From contig NZ_JADIZJ010000021.1 in the NCBI RefSeq assembly GCF_016704835.1, positions 806,001-870,000 on the forward strand: a DNA stretch of 64,000 nt, in the 5' to 3' direction. The notes under the pieces were generated by a model. The model was not told the DNA's origin, ran no database searches, and worked only from the letters and a program-made list of their open reading frames with translations. Of this stretch, positions 44,025-53,097 are shown one piece after another. Each line of letters starts with the position of its first letter. The first letter of the stretch is position 1. The position numbers were made by a program, and so were the translations under genes. The stretch is from Sphingopyxis sp. Lineage in GTDB: Bacteria; Pseudomonadota; Alphaproteobacteria; Sphingomonadales; Sphingomonadaceae.

Positions 44025-44581
44025 TTATAGTCCACAAACATCTTCAAATGCCGCGATGCGATCACGCTGGAGCCATTGCGAGACGATCGGGAGCGCGTTG
44101 ACGCCTGCATCCTGCATCATCGTGGCCAGCGGCATCACGCGCAGGCGGCGCCGGTGCCTGACCCTCTTCCCGAGCGCCACGACCAGCCGGACGGTGAATC
44201 GAGCATGTCGTAAACGTCGCCGCCGAACTGGACGACGTGGCGACCGAACGGTCGAAAAAGCTGTCCATCCCCTTGAGGCCCTGTTCCGCTGGGGTTTCCT
44301 TCTCAAGTGCAGGGCGCACGAGGTCGATCAGTCTGCGCAGATCCTCTCTGGGGCAGCAGTTCGACATCCGCGCCGTTCGCCATCGACCGCAGCAGCGTCC
44401 CCGCACCGGCTGGATCCACCCGTCCCAGGTCCGAAACATCGAGGGGATGCGCTCCGCCGTCCAGCCCCATTCGCCCGACCAGACGGGCTGCTACGTCGCC
44501 CATGCCGAGCCCCGTCCCGTCTCCGCTGGGGTGAAGCGTGGGCACATCACCATCGTCAAGGCGCCAGTCGGCGGTGGTCAC
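44025..44581 (-). pseudogene. STAS-MlaE lipid-transport permease, frameshifted and truncated
   Basis: The - strand begins at GTG 44581, overlapping the phospholipase A stop by 4 bases, and reads a STAS/MlaB-like domain (WRLDDGDVPTLHPSGDGTGL; DVSDLGRVDPAGAGTLLRS). The frame shifts near 44355 (to REDLRRLIDLVRPALEKET), near 44245 (FGRHVVQFGGDVYDMLD) and near 44205 (VRLVVALGKRVRHRRRLRVM, ATMMQDAGVNALPIVS). Together these rebuild the N-terminal third of a fused STAS-MlaE permease, which flips phospholipids between membranes in the Mla system. Similarity ends at about 44079; the permease helices are missing. No mlaF or mlaD is present. Confidence 0.78.
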
Positions 44582-45831
44582 CGGACGAGCGCCACACCGA
44601 TGCGTAAGCGCGTCGTTCGCCGGTGATAGTCGAGCAGGTTCTCGCCATAGCCGACGAAGCTCTGGCCGAAGAGATAGAAATCCGGTCCGCCGCCGAGCAC
44701 GCGGCTGAGCGGATAGGAGATATCCGCCGCGACCGACCCCTTGCCGCTGCCGAAGTTGAAGCGGGTGGAGGTGGAGAGGCGCAGTCCGTCATCCTTCCCA
44801 ATCTCGGCAAAGAGCCCGGTATTCCCGCGATACCGGCGAATATCGGGATTGTCGCCCAGATCACCGGCATAGAGCCAGAGCCGCGGCGCCAGCGTCAGCC
44901 GATAGCCGCCGCTCAGGGGGATAGCGGCCATGGGCGCGACATAGACCGTGTTCAGGCTGCGCGAAGCCGTGCCGTCGCGGCCGTTGGATTCGTGCCGCAG
45001 GCCGGCCTGCGCGCTGACCGTCGCCCCGCTCGACAGCGTGAGCGGCGGCGAGAGATAGAATAGCTCTGGCTGATAATCGACATTGCGGAACGGCGAGGAC
45101 TTCGCGCCGACATCCCAGAACATTCGCTGCGTATAAGCGAAATAGAGACCGTTCGGGAGCGACCGTGCTTTGTCCTGCTGCGCGCGATAGCCCAACAGCT
45201 GATATTTGAAGCTGAGCTGGATCCGCGCCTCGGTGTTCGTGCCGGGGCCATAGACGGCGTAGATCGGCTCATAGGCTGAAAGATTGGCCAGGAAGGCGTT
45301 TCCGGCCGAGCGATCGCTGGGCGCGGGCGCAACAGCCTTCGCATCCGCCGGTCCGGCATCCGAGGCGAGACCCGTAGAGCAGGCATATGCTTGCGCGATA
45401 CGAGGCGCTGAAGGAATGTCGAAGGCAACAGGCGGCGCGGCCCAGCCCATGATTGAGAGCGAAGCATGCTTTTGTGAAGGGCTCGATGCTGGCAAGCGAA
45501 GCCGATACTGCGCGCGCGAAAAACCGCCTGCCGGAATTCGCACAGTGGCGGGCGATCCGGACGATCGTTCGAGCCAGGCGTGTACGACTTGGCCATCGAT
45601 CGTAACTTCGGCCTCGAGCCGCGGTGGCAGCGTCATCGCGGTCGCGGCCGGTTCACCATTCAGCAAACGAAGATCGACGTCTACAGCGCCAACGTCAGCC
45701 GATGGCCTGATCGCGCTTATGAACGTCTCGACCGTTGGCGTACCAAGCGCGGCAGATGAACACAGCGCGGAAAGAAGGATGGCCGCAGTGCGCGGCCGGA
45801 ACGGCATGTGTCTTTTATGGCGGTCGTTCAT
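44578..45831 (-). CDS. pldA: Outer-membrane phospholipase A
   Basis: A 417-residue protein: signal peptide (residues 8-30), an extra N-terminal beta-rich region of about 150 residues, then the OMPLA barrel: YFAYTQRMFWDVGAKSSPFR, and AGLRHESNGRDGTASRSLNT carrying the catalytic His-Ser pair of HxSNG and the Asn of RSLN. The barrel ends LRIGVALVR. OMPLA cleaves acyl chains from phospholipids that reach the outer leaflet. Its ATG overlaps the stop of the FabI-like gene (ATGA), and its stop overlaps the start of the broken MlaE gene, so lipid-asymmetry functions were coupled at the end of this operon. Confidence 0.9.
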   Translation of the reverse strand: MNDRHKRHMPFRPRTAAILLSALCSSAALGTPTVETFISAIRPSADVGAVDVDLRLLNGEPAATAMTLPPRLEAEVTIDGQVVHAWLERSSGSPATVRIPAGGFSRAQYRLRLPASSPSQKHASLSIMGWAAPPVAFDIPSAPRIAQAYACSTGLASDAGPADAKAVAPAPSDRSAGNAFLANLSAYEPIYAVYGPGTNTEARIQLSFKYQLLGYRAQQDKARSLPNGLYFAYTQRMFWDVGAKSSPFRNVDYQPELFYLSPPLTLSSGATVSAQAGLRHESNGRDGTASRSLNTVYVAPMAAIPLSGGYRLTLAPRLWLYAGDLGDNPDIRRYRGNTGLFAEIGKDDGLRLSTSTRFNFGSGKGSVAADISYPLSRVLGGGPDFYLFGQSFVGYGENLLDYHRRTTRLRIGVALVR

Positions 45832-46601
45832 GCGAGGAGGTGCAGACCGCTGTCGACCGGAATGATCGTACCGGTGATTCGCTTCGCGGCATCGCTGACC
45901 AAGAACGCCGCCAGCGCCCCGACATCGGCTACTTCCACCAGCTTGCCTTCCGGGACGGCCGCCGCGGCGCGCTCTATCAGCTCGTCGAAGCGTTCGATGC
46001 CGCTCGCCGCCCGCGTCGCGATCGGACCCGGGGAAATCGCATGGGCGCGGATACCCTTGGACCCCAGTTCGGCGGCAACGTAACGGGTCGCGCTTTCCAG
46101 CGCCGCCTTGACCGGCCCCATCAGATTATAATGCTCCACAACCCGGTCCGATCCGTAGAAGGTCACGCACAGCAGGCAGCCTCCGTCGGGCATCAGCGGT
46201 TCGGCCAGTCGGGCCATCCGTAAAAAGCTGTGACAGGAGACATCCATGGCGATTGCGACGCCCTCGGCCGAGGAGTCGACGACTCGGCCGTGAAGGTCGT
46301 CCCGCGGCGCGAAAGCGATCGAATGGAGCAGGAAATCGAGGCCGCCCCACTTCGTCCTCACCTTCTCAAAAAGGGCCTCCAACTCGCCTGGAACGCGAAC
46401 ATCGCAAGGCGCCGTCCATTCGACCCCCAGACATTCCGCAACCGGCGCCACATATTGCTCCGCCTTGGCGTTGAGATAGGTTGCGGCGAGCCGGGCCCCG
46501 CACTGCGCGAACGCCTCGGCACAGCCGGCCGCGATGCTGTGTTCGTTGGCGATGCCTACGACGAGGCCGCGCTTACCGGCAAGATCGACCAGCGGCTTCA
46601 T
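45828..46601 (-). CDS. Divergent enoyl-ACP reductase (FabI-like SDR)
   Basis: A 257-residue SDR of the FabI type: GKRGLVVGIANEHSIAAGCA cofactor loop, SIAFAPRDDLHGRVVDSS, and HYNLMGPVKAALESATRYVA with the catalytic Tyr-x6-Lys; substrate loop AISPGPIATRAASGI. Two positions differ from housekeeping FabI: the Tyr that precedes the catalytic pair (Y146 in E. coli) aligns with Phe in CVTFYGSDR, and SAGP is SPGP. It is therefore a paralogue dedicated to this cluster, not the essential enzyme. ATG at 46601 with GGAG upstream lies inside the end of ackA (29-base overlap). Confidence 0.88.
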   Translation of the reverse strand: MKPLVDLAGKRGLVVGIANEHSIAAGCAEAFAQCGARLAATYLNAKAEQYVAPVAECLGVEWTAPCDVRVPGELEALFEKVRTKWGGLDFLLHSIAFAPRDDLHGRVVDSSAEGVAIAMDVSCHSFLRMARLAEPLMPDGGCLLCVTFYGSDRVVEHYNLMGPVKAALESATRYVAAELGSKGIRAHAISPGPIATRAASGIERFDELIERAAAAVPEGKLVEVADVGALAAFLVSDAAKRITGTIIPVDSGLHLLA

Positions 46602-47790
46602 GAGGCATCTCCTGCAGGAACGAGCGCGGCGAGGCGTGAATGGCGATCACGCGTTCCTCGTCGGTCGGAATGACACGAACGATGATCTCGCTGTCCGCCA
46701 TGCTGATGACGGGCGCATTGCGCGTATTGGCTTGCGCATCGATGGCGATGCCCAGCCAGGCCAATCGCTCGCAGATCGCCGAGCGGATAACGGAATCATT
46801 TTCGCCGATGCCGGCCGTGAAGACGATGCCGTCGATGCCGCCGAGCGACAATATGAGGGCCGAGGCTTCGCGCGCCGCGCGCCAGGCAAAGAGCTCGATA
46901 GCCTCGGCGGCGTGTGGGTCGTCGCTCATGTGAAGCGCGCGCATGTCGCTGGATATGCCGGACACGCCGAGCAGCCCGGACTGTTTGTAGAGCAGCGCCT
47001 CGACAGCCGGCGCGGTCATACCTTCCTGGGTCTGAAGATGAAGCACGGCACCGGGATCGATCGTGCCGCAGCGCGTTCCCATCAGCAGCCCGTCGAGCGC
47101 GGTGAAGCCCATGGTGGTGTCCATGCTGAGGCCGTCCCGCATCGCGCAGAGGCTGGCGCCATTGCCGAGATGGGCGGCGATCACGCGACCAGATGCGAGA
47201 ACCGGATCGGCCTCGCGGAGTGCGCGGGCGATATATTCATAGGACAAGCCGTGAAACCCATACCGCCGAATACCTTTGTCGTGCAGTGCGCGTGGCAGCC
47301 CGAAGCGGGTCGAGACTTCCGGTAGCTCATGGTGGAAGGCGGTGTCGAAGCAGGCGACCTGCGGCAGCTCGGGGGCGAGCGTGCGGATGGCACGGATGGC
47401 AGCCAGATTGTGGGGCTGATGAAGAGGCGCGAGCGGACACAATGCGTCCAGCGCGGCGAGCAGCGCATCATCGACGCACAGTGGACGGAAGAACTCGGTC
47501 CCGCCATGGACGACGCGATGCCCGGCCGCGACGATGTCGTGATCGGGCAGGTGATCGCCCGCCCACGCGAACAGGTCGTGAAGCAGGGCTTCATGGGTAA
47601 GCGCTGCGCCATTGTCCCAGCCCCTGTCTACCAGGATGACCTCATTGGCGTCGCGAGCGACGAGATGGGGGGCAGTGCCGATTCCTTCGAGCTTGCCGAC
47701 GGCCGCATGTTGCGGCCCGTCCGGTCCCAGGGTGAACAGTGCGAACTTGATGCTCGACGAGCCGGAATTGAGGCTGACGACTGCCTCCAT
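46573..47790 (-). CDS. ackA: Acetate/propionate kinase
   Basis: A 405-residue ASKHA-fold kinase making ATP and acetate from acetyl phosphate. Motifs: SLNSGSSSIKFALF near residue 6, AAGHRVVHGG near residue 80, ACFDTAFHHELP, RRYGFHGLSYEYIA, AHLGNGASLCAMRDG and TTMGFTALDGLLMGTRCGT; adenine pocket FTAGIGENDSVIR. All expected catalytic residues look intact. ATG at 47790, one base after the phosphate acetyltransferase stop, and a C-terminus that runs into the FabI gene show tight coupling. Confidence 0.96.
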   Translation of the reverse strand: MEAVVSLNSGSSSIKFALFTLGPDGPQHAAVGKLEGIGTAPHLVARDANEVILVDRGWDNGAALTHEALLHDLFAWAGDHLPDHDIVAAGHRVVHGGTEFFRPLCVDDALLAALDALCPLAPLHQPHNLAAIRAIRTLAPELPQVACFDTAFHHELPEVSTRFGLPRALHDKGIRRYGFHGLSYEYIARALREADPVLASGRVIAAHLGNGASLCAMRDGLSMDTTMGFTALDGLLMGTRCGTIDPGAVLHLQTQEGMTAPAVEALLYKQSGLLGVSGISSDMRALHMSDDPHAAEAIELFAWRAAREASALILSLGGIDGIVFTAGIGENDSVIRSAICERLAWLGIAIDAQANTRNAPVISMADSEIIVRVIPTDEERVIAIHASPRSFLQEMPHEAAGRSCR

Positions 47791-47791
47791 G

Positions 47792-49210
47792 TCAGCCGGT
47801 CCCCTGAAGGCCCGGCGCCGCCTTGGTGGCGGCGCGAACCAGCAGGACGGCAACGGCGCACGAAGCAAGCCGGGTTCGCTGGGAATCCGCGCGGCTTGTG
47901 AGGATGATCGGCACTCGTGCGCCCAGGACAACACCCGCCGCATCCGCTCCGCCGAGGAAGGTCAGCTGCTTGGCGAGCATGTTGCCCGCCTCGAGGTTCG
48001 GCACGACGAGGATCTCTGCCTTGCCCGCGACGGGAGAGAAGATGCCTTTCTCCTTCGCCGCCGCTTCGCTGATCGCATTGTCGAATGCCAATGGCCCGTC
48101 GAGCACCCCGCCGGTAATCTGGCCGCGATCCGCCATCTTGCAAAGCGCGGCGGCGTCGATCGTCGATCGGATCGAGGGATTGACCGTTTCTACCGCCGAC
48201 AGGATCGCGACCTTGGGTACTTCGATGCCGATGACGTGCGCGAGGTCGATCGCATTGCGGATGATGTCCGCCTTTTCCTCAAGGCTCGGCTCGATGTTGA
48301 TCGCGGCGTCGGTGATGATGAGCGGCGTCGGATGGTCAGGCACATCCATAAGATAGGCATGGCTGATGCGCCGCTCCGTCCGGAGACCGGTCGTCGAGGA
48401 AACCACGGCCGCCATCAACTCGTCTGTGTGGAGCGACCCCTTCATCAGTAGCCCGGCCTCGCCCGAACGGACCAGGGCAACCGCTGCCGCAGCAGCGGCA
48501 TGGCTGTGCGGCGCGGGGACGATCCGGTAGGCGGAGATGTCTTTCCCCGCGTCCTCCGCCGCCGCGCGGATTCGCGCTTCGGGGCCGACCAGGATTGGCA
48601 CGATAAGGCCAGCCTCGCCTGCGTCGACAGCCGCCACGATGGCGGCGGCGGAGCACGGATGGGCCACGGCGGTCGGCGCGGGCGTGCATTCTCTGGTGAG
48701 CTCGATCAGCTTGCGGTAGCCGTCATGGTCGGAGATGCGAATGTCTGGCAGCGCGATGCGCGGAAGGCGGACCTTCTCAGTCGGCGCCTTGACCTCGGCC
48801 TGGCCGGTGATGACCTCGGCGCCATTCTGGTTGACGCAGCGACAATCGAGCAAAAGCACATGATGCTCGGATCGTTTTTCGGTCACGGTCACTGAGGTTG
48901 TGATGGCGTCGCCCAGGCCCACCGGCCGGGTGAAGCGCAAAGACTGGCTGAGGTAGATTGCGCCCGGTCCCGGCAACTCGGTGCCCAGAACGGCCGAGAT
49001 CAGCCCCCCGCCCCACAGGCCATGGGCGATCACGCGGTGGAATAGGTGGGTCGCCGCATAATCGGTATCGAGATGGGCCGGGTTCACGTCGCCCGAGACG
49101 AGCGCGAACAGCTGGATGTCCTCCTCGCGCAGCGTGCGGATGACGCTCGCGGTGTCGCCTACAGCGATCTCGTCGAACGTGCGGTTCTCGATCATGTCGG
49201 GACTGTTCAC
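47792..49210 (-). CDS. Bifunctional MaoC-like hydratase / phosphate acetyltransferase
   Basis: A 472-residue fusion. Residues 1-150 are a MaoC (R)-specific enoyl-CoA hydratase-type domain (ENRTFDEIAVGDTASVIRTL; ALVSGDVNPAHLDTDYAATH with the catalytic Asp/His), and residues 160-470 are a Pta-type acyltransferase (HPCSAAAIVAAVDAGEAGLI; LLMKGSLHTDELMAAVV; AILSAVETVNPSIRSTIDAA; QITGGVLDGPLAFDNAISEA). It makes acetyl phosphate from acetyl-CoA; the MaoC part could feed (R)-3-hydroxyacyl-CoA to PhaC. Start GTG 49210, two bases after the phaC stop; ATG 49195 is an alternative. Confidence 0.92.
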   Translation of the reverse strand: MNSPDMIENRTFDEIAVGDTASVIRTLREEDIQLFALVSGDVNPAHLDTDYAATHLFHRVIAHGLWGGGLISAVLGTELPGPGAIYLSQSLRFTRPVGLGDAITTSVTVTEKRSEHHVLLLDCRCVNQNGAEVITGQAEVKAPTEKVRLPRIALPDIRISDHDGYRKLIELTRECTPAPTAVAHPCSAAAIVAAVDAGEAGLIVPILVGPEARIRAAAEDAGKDISAYRIVPAPHSHAAAAAAVALVRSGEAGLLMKGSLHTDELMAAVVSSTTGLRTERRISHAYLMDVPDHPTPLIITDAAINIEPSLEEKADIIRNAIDLAHVIGIEVPKVAILSAVETVNPSIRSTIDAAALCKMADRGQITGGVLDGPLAFDNAISEAAAKEKGIFSPVAGKAEILVVPNLEAGNMLAKQLTFLGGADAAGVVLGARVPIILTSRADSQRTRLASCAVAVLLVRAATKAAPGLQGTG

Positions 49211-49212
49211 GC

Positions 49213-50973
49213 TCAGTGCTCGAGCACGAAGCGGCCAGGCGCGTCTTCGAGGACCGGGTAGCCCTTGTCCGGCGCGCCCATTGCCGGTGGCGCAGTTGGT
49301 TCGCCTGAGCGCTCGCCCAGCCATTCGCCCCAGGCGACCCACCAGGAACCGTCCCGAACCGGCGCGCGGATCACCCAATCGTCCGGGTCGAGGGCGGCAG
49401 CATCAGCTTCGCGGGTGAGGATATGATAGCGGCGCCCCTTATGTCCAGGTTCCGACACGATACCGGCATTATGGCCGCCGCTGGTCAGCACGAAGGTGAT
49501 CTCGGCAGTGCTCAGCATGTGGATCTTGTGGACCGAATGCCACGGCGCGACATGGTCGCGCTCGGTGCCGACAACGAACATCGGCTTGCGCAGCGCGGAC
49601 AGGCTGATCGCCCGCCCATCGACCTTGTAGCGTCCCTCGGCAAGATCGTCGTCGAGGAACAGGCGGCGCAGATACTGGCTGTGCATCGCGTAGGGCATTC
49701 GCGTGCCGTCGGCGTTCCAGGCCATCAGGTCCGACATCGGTTCCCGCTCCCCCATCAGATAGGTATTGAGGATCCGCGACCAGACAAGATCGTTGGAGCG
49801 CAGGATCTGAAATGCGCCGCCCATCTGCGCGCCGTCGAGATAGCCTTTGCTCCACATCATATTCTCGAGCACGTTGAGCTGCGCCTCGTCGATAAATAGG
49901 CCAAGTTCGCCCGGCTCGCTAAACTCGGTCTGCGCGGCGAACAGCGTGACCGTCGCCAACCGCTCATCGCCGTCGCGCGCCATCGCGGCCGCGGCGATCG
50001 ACAGCATTGTCCCGCCGATGCAATAGCCAACGCCATGTACCGCCGGCGATCCCGTGATCGCCGTGACCGCGTCGAGCGCTGCCATCGGTCCCAAACGCCG
50101 ATAGGCCTCCATGTCTAGATCACGGTCGGCGCTGACGGGATTGTGCCAGGAGATGATGAAGACCGTGAAGCCCTGCCCGGTCAGCCAGCGGACCAGCGAG
50201 TTCTCCGGCGACAGGTCGAGAATATAATATTTCATGATCCAGGCTGACACGATCAGGATCGGCTCGGGCCGTACGGTTCCAGTCGTCGGCGCATATTGGA
50301 TCAGTTCGATCAGGTCGTTGCGATAGACGACCTTGCCCGGTGTCACCGCAACAGCCTCACCGACCGTGAAGGCATCGGTCCCCGCTGGTGGCTCGCCCCG
50401 CATCATTCGCTGCATATCTTCGACCAGCAGTCTTGCACCATCCGCAAGGCATTGCCCGCGGGTCTCGACAATCCGCTGCTGAAGGACGGGATTGGTCATG
50501 ACGAAATTGCTCGGCGCCATCGTATCGAGGATCTGTCGCACGCCGAACGACACCATATCCTCATGGTGCCTGGTCACACCGGTAATGCCGGTTGTTGCCG
50601 CGTGCCACCATTGCTGGTTGAGCAGGAACGCCTGGCTGATAAGGCTGAACGGCGCTTTGTTCCATGCCGGATCTGAAAAGCGACGATCCTGAGGCAAGGG
50701 CTCAATCGCCGGGGCGGCGTCATCGTCGCCGATGCTACGGGCAGCGTAGTCGCCGAGGCGTGCGAACTTTCGCCCGGTCTTAGCCGCCAGCTTCAACTGG
50801 GTACCCGGTGAGAAGGCGAGATGCATGGCCCAATCGGAGAAGGCCTGCAATATCGTCGCCGGCGAGAGCCCGCGTGTGATCTGCGCGAGGCTTGCGATAG
50901 CGGCCCGATCAAGGGTTTCGGCGATGCCGTCGAGCGGATCGGACGCGTCCTGGTGTGAATGCGCGGCTGCCAT
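49213..50973 (-). CDS. phaC: Poly(3-hydroxyalkanoate) synthase, class I
   Basis: A 586-residue PHB polymerase. The N-terminal domain (residues 1-190) is typical; the alpha/beta hydrolase core has the lipase-like box GVGYCIGGTM (catalytic Cys), TERDHVAPW with the Asp and SGGHNAGIV with the His. Motif PILIVSAWIMKYYILDLSPE near residue 233 is standard for class I enzymes. ATG at 50973 is preceded by AGGAG. It opens the operon phaC, pta, ackA, fabI-like, pldA, mlaE. The supply gene phbB at 36.9 kb is broken and no phaA was seen here. Confidence 0.94.
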   Translation of the reverse strand: MAAAHSHQDASDPLDGIAETLDRAAIASLAQITRGLSPATILQAFSDWAMHLAFSPGTQLKLAAKTGRKFARLGDYAARSIGDDDAAPAIEPLPQDRRFSDPAWNKAPFSLISQAFLLNQQWWHAATTGITGVTRHHEDMVSFGVRQILDTMAPSNFVMTNPVLQQRIVETRGQCLADGARLLVEDMQRMMRGEPPAGTDAFTVGEAVAVTPGKVVYRNDLIELIQYAPTTGTVRPEPILIVSAWIMKYYILDLSPENSLVRWLTGQGFTVFIISWHNPVSADRDLDMEAYRRLGPMAALDAVTAITGSPAVHGVGYCIGGTMLSIAAAAMARDGDERLATVTLFAAQTEFSEPGELGLFIDEAQLNVLENMMWSKGYLDGAQMGGAFQILRSNDLVWSRILNTYLMGEREPMSDLMAWNADGTRMPYAMHSQYLRRLFLDDDLAEGRYKVDGRAISLSALRKPMFVVGTERDHVAPWHSVHKIHMLSTAEITFVLTSGGHNAGIVSEPGHKGRRYHILTREADAAALDPDDWVIRAPVRDGSWWVAWGEWLGERSGEPTAPPAMGAPDKGYPVLEDAPGRFVLEH

Positions 50974-51667
50974 CTTAGAACTCCTGACAAAAATCGCATC
51001 GGTACTGAGGCTGCACAAGCGCAAGTGCATTACGTAGATGCCCCACACCGCATGCTGCGGCACCCACCCGTCGGGGAACATATCTTATATTCGTACACAT
51101 GGCGGAGAGCATGACACAGCGCGGGAAGCGAATCGTGCCTTCGCAACTGCAAAACGGTACTGCAAAGGTTAGATATTGCGCAAGTCCATTGACTGGCTCG
51201 GCGGCTGCTCACCTGAAGCGGTGGAGTCCTTGTCGTCGCTGGAACACAGATCTCGGCCGTCCGGCCCCGCGATCGGTGCCAGACGTCAACTCAGGCGCGC
51301 CCAAGCTTATCACGATCTGTTGTCGGGGTGGCGGCTAGCGTGAAACCCTTTCCCGGCAGACATTTTGGAGCACCTCGCTTCCCTGGGCGTCGTGGATGCC
51401 GACGGAAGGGTCGCGCTCAAGGGACAGCCAAGCGAGCCAACCTTGATCAAGCTGCGCTACTTTGCTCCCTAGCCGTTCATAGGGTGCCTCAGTCGCGATG
51501 TGCGCGGCCGCGCAGTCGGCGTTCACCGCAGGGATCATCAGGTTTCGACCTTTCTGGGCGCCTCGCGTCTTTCCAGCCGAAAGTACCATGCCTTGGTCAT
51601 TTCGGTGGCCACGATGTATCCCAGCACAATAGTGACAATCACAAACACTGTTCCCCGTCAGCACCAA
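50974..51667. other. Upstream region of phaC with gene scraps
   Basis: Nearly 700 bases without an intact gene. The first 130 bases upstream of phaC must hold its promoter; no FNR-type box was seen there. At 51344-51472 (+) a 42-codon open stretch (ILEHLASLGVVDADGRVALK, ending IKLRYFAP) reads like the end of a real protein that I cannot identify, with a stop just before it. At 51538-51657 (-) is the end of a P-type ATPase, listed separately. The IS3 element begins at 51668. Confidence 0.5.
51538..51657 (-). pseudogene. MgtA-like P-type ATPase, extreme C-terminal remnant
   Basis: The - strand gives about 36 residues ending in TGA at 51538: a hydrophobic helix VFVIVTIVLGYIVATEMTKA followed by WYFRLERREAPRKVET. 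This resembles the final membrane helix and tail of Mg2+-importing or related P-type ATPases (GYIVATExxKxWF). A stop codon at 51658-51660 precedes it and the IS3 element begins 8 bases further. The rest of the gene is not found on the other side of the IS. The assignment is a pattern judgement on a short fragment. Confidence 0.5.
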
Positions 51668-51733
51668 TGGCACAGATTTGAGGTTGTGATTTAAGGAGTG
51701 TTGGGGCTTCGTCGTAGTGACGAAGGAACGAAG

Positions 51734-52120
51734 ATGAAGCCCCAACACTCCTTGAAAAAATCGCCTGCCAAGGCCCCTGCTGAGCGGGTGGTGAAGGACA
51801 TCCGGCGGCAGACCCGGCGGCACTTCTCGGCCGAAGACAAGATACGCATCGTGCTCGATGGGCTGCGCGGCGAAGACAGCATTGCCGAACTATGCCGCAA
51901 GGAAGGCATTGCACAGAGCCTGTATTACACCTGGTCGAAGGAGTTCATGGAAGCGGGCAAGCGACGCCTGGCGGGTGACACGGCTCGTGCCGCGACCAGC
52001 GGCGAGGTGCAGGACCTGCGCCGCGAAGCCCGTGCCCTGAAGGAATGCGTGGCCGACCTGACCCTCGAGAACCGTCTGCTCAAAAAAAGCATGATCGCGG
52101 ATGGGGGCGACGACGAATGA
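51734..52120 (+). CDS. IS3-family transposase, OrfA
   Basis: A 128-residue protein with an HTH (RRHFSAEDKIRIVLDGLRGE; DSIAELCRKEGIAQSLYYTW) and a leucine-zipper-like helix (LRREARALKECVADLTLEN), the normal IS3 OrfA layout. ATG at 51734 is preceded by GAAGGAACG. The stop TGA overlaps the start ATG of OrfB (ATGA), so OrfB is produced by coupling and possibly by frameshifting as an OrfAB fusion. Confidence 0.88.
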   Translation: MKPQHSLKKSPAKAPAERVVKDIRRQTRRHFSAEDKIRIVLDGLRGEDSIAELCRKEGIAQSLYYTWSKEFMEAGKRRLAGDTARAATSGEVQDLRREARALKECVADLTLENRLLKKSMIADGGDDE

Positions 52121-53097
52121 GGTATCCCGCATCCGAGAAGCTCGAGATCATCCGGATCGTCGAGCAGTCGCATCTGCCGGCGAAGCTCACTCTCAACAAG
52201 CTGGGGATCGCACGCCGGACGTTCTACCGCTGGTACGACCGGTTCCTCGAAGGCGGACCGGAGGCGTTGGAAGATCGGCCATCGGCACCGAGCCGCGTGT
52301 GGAACCGGATCCCGCCTGACATCCATGATCAGATCATCGAACTGGCGCTGGAGCAGTCCGAGCTGAGCCCACGGGAGCTGGCGGTGCGCTTTACCGACGA
52401 GAAGCGTTACTTCGTGTCGGAAGCCACGGTTTACCGCCTTCTGAAGGCCCATGACCTGATCACCAGCCCGGCCTATGTGGTGATCAAGGCCGCCGATCAG
52501 TTCCACACCAAGACCACGCGGGTGAACGAGATGTGGCAGACCGACTTCACCTACTTCAAGATCATCGGGTGGGGCTGGATGTACCTGTCGACCGTGCTCG
52601 ACGACTTCTCGCGCTACATCATCGCCTGGAAGCTGTGCACCAACATGCGCGCCGAGGACGTGACCGACACGCTGGACATGGCACTGGCCGCATCGGGCTG
52701 CGACAGCGCCACGGTGCTGCACAAGCCAAGGCTGTTGTCGGACAATGGGCCCAGCTATATCGCGGGTGAACTGGCGGAATACATCGAGGCCCGGAAGATG
52801 AGCCACGTGCGCGGCGCCCCGATGCACCCGCAGACCCAAGGCAAGATCGAGCGCTGGCACCAGACACTGAAGAACCGCATCCTGCTGGAAAACTACTTCC
52901 TGCCCGGCGACCTTGAGGCCCAGATCGAGGCCTTCATCGAGCACTACAACCACCAGCGTTATCACGAGAGCCTGAGCAACGTGACACCTGCCGACGCCTA
53001 CTTCGGCAGGGCACCGGCCATCATCAAACAGCGTGAAAGGATCAAGCGAAAGACCATCGAACATCGGCGCTTGCAACACCGCAAGCTCGCCGCTTAA
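52117..53097 (+). CDS. IS3-family transposase, OrfB (integrase core)
   Basis: A 326-residue protein: N-terminal HTH region (KLTLNKLGIARRTFYRWYDR), then an rve integrase core with the DDE triad: MWQTDFTYFKIIGWGWMYLS (Asp), LLSDNGPSYIAGELAEYIEA (Asp) and QGKIERWHQTLKNRILLENY (Glu), and the C-terminal EHYNHQRYHESLSNVTPADA. The ATG at 52117 overlaps the OrfA stop. It appears intact. Confidence 0.92.
   Translation: MRYPASEKLEIIRIVEQSHLPAKLTLNKLGIARRTFYRWYDRFLEGGPEALEDRPSAPSRVWNRIPPDIHDQIIELALEQSELSPRELAVRFTDEKRYFVSEATVYRLLKAHDLITSPAYVVIKAADQFHTKTTRVNEMWQTDFTYFKIIGWGWMYLSTVLDDFSRYIIAWKLCTNMRAEDVTDTLDMALAASGCDSATVLHKPRLLSDNGPSYIAGELAEYIEARKMSHVRGAPMHPQTQGKIERWHQTLKNRILLENYFLPGDLEAQIEAFIEHYNHQRYHESLSNVTPADAYFGRAPAIIKQRERIKRKTIEHRRLQHRKLAA

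Noticed and set aside
43780..44607. A 275-codon + strand frame in the gap between the converging operons
   Set aside because: The opposite strand shows the STAS-MlaE motifs; the + frame is Arg/Pro/Ser-rich without a domain.
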